From contig JBJMWE010000317.1 of the NCBI GenBank assembly GCA_045810285.1, positions 1 to 6,501 on the forward strand: a stretch of 6,501 nucleotides of DNA. Direction: 5' to 3'. Under the pieces are notes generated by a model, which was not told the origin of the DNA, made no database searches, and was given only the letters and a program-made list of their open reading frames with translations. Both the position numbers and the translations under genes were made by a program. The stretch comes from Scleromatobacter sp045810285. Lineage in GTDB: Bacteria; Pseudomonadota; Gammaproteobacteria; Burkholderiales; Burkholderiaceae_C. Shown here in pieces: positions 6,120 through 6,501 of the stretch (the first letter of the stretch is position 1; each line of letters begins with the position of its first letter).

Positions 6120-6501
6120 CCTGCGCGGACGCGTCGCGCCCCGAGCGTCTGCTGCCCTGGCGGGTGGCGGCGTGGGCGTGGCTCGCGTTCTGCCTCGTGG
6201 TGGCGGTCCACCAGTTCTCGTTCTGGCGCTCGATGCACTTCGACACCGACGTGATGGCACTGCTCCCGCAGGACGAGCAGGCGCCCGAGGTGGGCATCGC
6301 CACGCGCCAGATGGCCGACCAGGTCACGCGCCAGGTCGTGGTGATGATCGGCGCGCCGGACTGGGCCGGCGCGCAGAAGGCTGCGGATGCCTGGGAGCGC
6401 CCGTTGCCGGGCGACCTGCCTGGCGGCGGCCCGCCCCTGCGGGCCAGCGCGATGGCCGGGCCGGACTCGCTGCGCGACACGCTGGCCTTCTACGCACCGT
6501 A
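6116..6501 (+). CDS. MMPL/RND-family exporter, N-terminal fragment (3' partial)
   Basis: 128 complete codons reach the right edge with no stop. The ATG at 6116 overlaps the LolA-like stop as ATGA. A first transmembrane helix spans about residues 17-33 (VAAWAWLAFCLVVAV) after a short cytoplasmic tail, followed by a periplasmic start with DTDVMALLP at 43-51. This TDV-x-x-LLP phrase just after the first helix is typical of MMPL/HpnN-like lipid transporters. The rest of the first periplasmic domain is only begun. Full-length relatives have about 12 helices and 750-900 residues. Next to a LolA-like carrier it probably extracts or flips the finished pigment lipid toward the periplasm (ApeM-like). 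Family call rests on the N-terminus and context, so it is less certain than the other calls. Confidence 0.82.
   Translation, partial: MTCADASRPERLLPWRVAAWAWLAFCLVVAVHQFSFWRSMHFDTDVMALLPQDEQAPEVGIATRQMADQVTRQVVVMIGAPDWAGAQKAADAWERPLPGDLPGGGPPLRASAMAGPDSLRDTLAFYAP

Noticed and set aside
1..6501. CRISPR, tRNA/rRNA, insertion sequence, promoter or terminator
   Set aside because: No spaced direct repeats, RNA-like structure, transposase or inverted repeat ends were seen; genes overlap at every junction, leaving no intergenic space, and I found no convincing terminator hairpin with a T-run.

Overview
The window is extremely GC-rich, with codon third positions almost always G or C. It is packed with seven co-directional plus-strand genes and no intergenic space. 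The gene set, domain fusion and base composition suggest a high-GC Gram-negative proteobacterium, most like a member of the Burkholderiales or a neighbouring group. That taxonomic guess is inference, since no marker gene is present.

Layout: (1) 1-1704, the 3' part of a fusion of an acyl/aryl-CoA or -ACP ligase (ANL superfamily) with a C-terminal FabA/FabZ-like hot-dog dehydratase; (2) 1701-2507, a family 2 glycosyltransferase; (3) 2504-3499, an LpxL/HtrB-type membrane acyltransferase; (4) 3492-5042, an MIO-type aromatic amino acid ammonia-lyase (HAL/TAL/PAL family); (5) 5035-5472, a 4-hydroxybenzoyl-CoA-type hot-dog thioesterase; (6) 5469-6119, a secreted LolA-like lipoprotein-carrier protein; (7) 6116 to the right edge, the N-terminus of an MMPL/RND-type exporter. 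All six junctions are short start/stop overlaps (4, 4, 8, 8, 4 and 4 nt), so this is one translationally coupled operon interior. No promoter, terminator, RNA gene, mobile element or CRISPR is visible.

The combination matches the middle of an aryl polyene (APE; xanthomonadin/flexirubin-like) pigment cluster. In the inferred scheme the ammonia-lyase would make an aryl-acrylic acid, and the ligase would activate an aryl acid. A type II polyketide/fatty-acid-like system, whose ketosynthases, ketoreductase and carrier proteins are not in this window, would extend it, with the fused dehydratase making the double bonds. The thioesterase would release or proofread acyl chains. The glycosyltransferase and acyltransferase would attach the polyene to a lipid or sugar anchor, and the LolA-like and MMPL proteins would move the product to the outer membrane. 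The cluster class is known; the points of interest are the ligase-dehydratase fusion, non-consensus ligase motifs, an unusual substrate-selectivity pair in the ammonia-lyase, a near-exact internal repeat in the acyltransferase, and the unbroken chain of overlaps.
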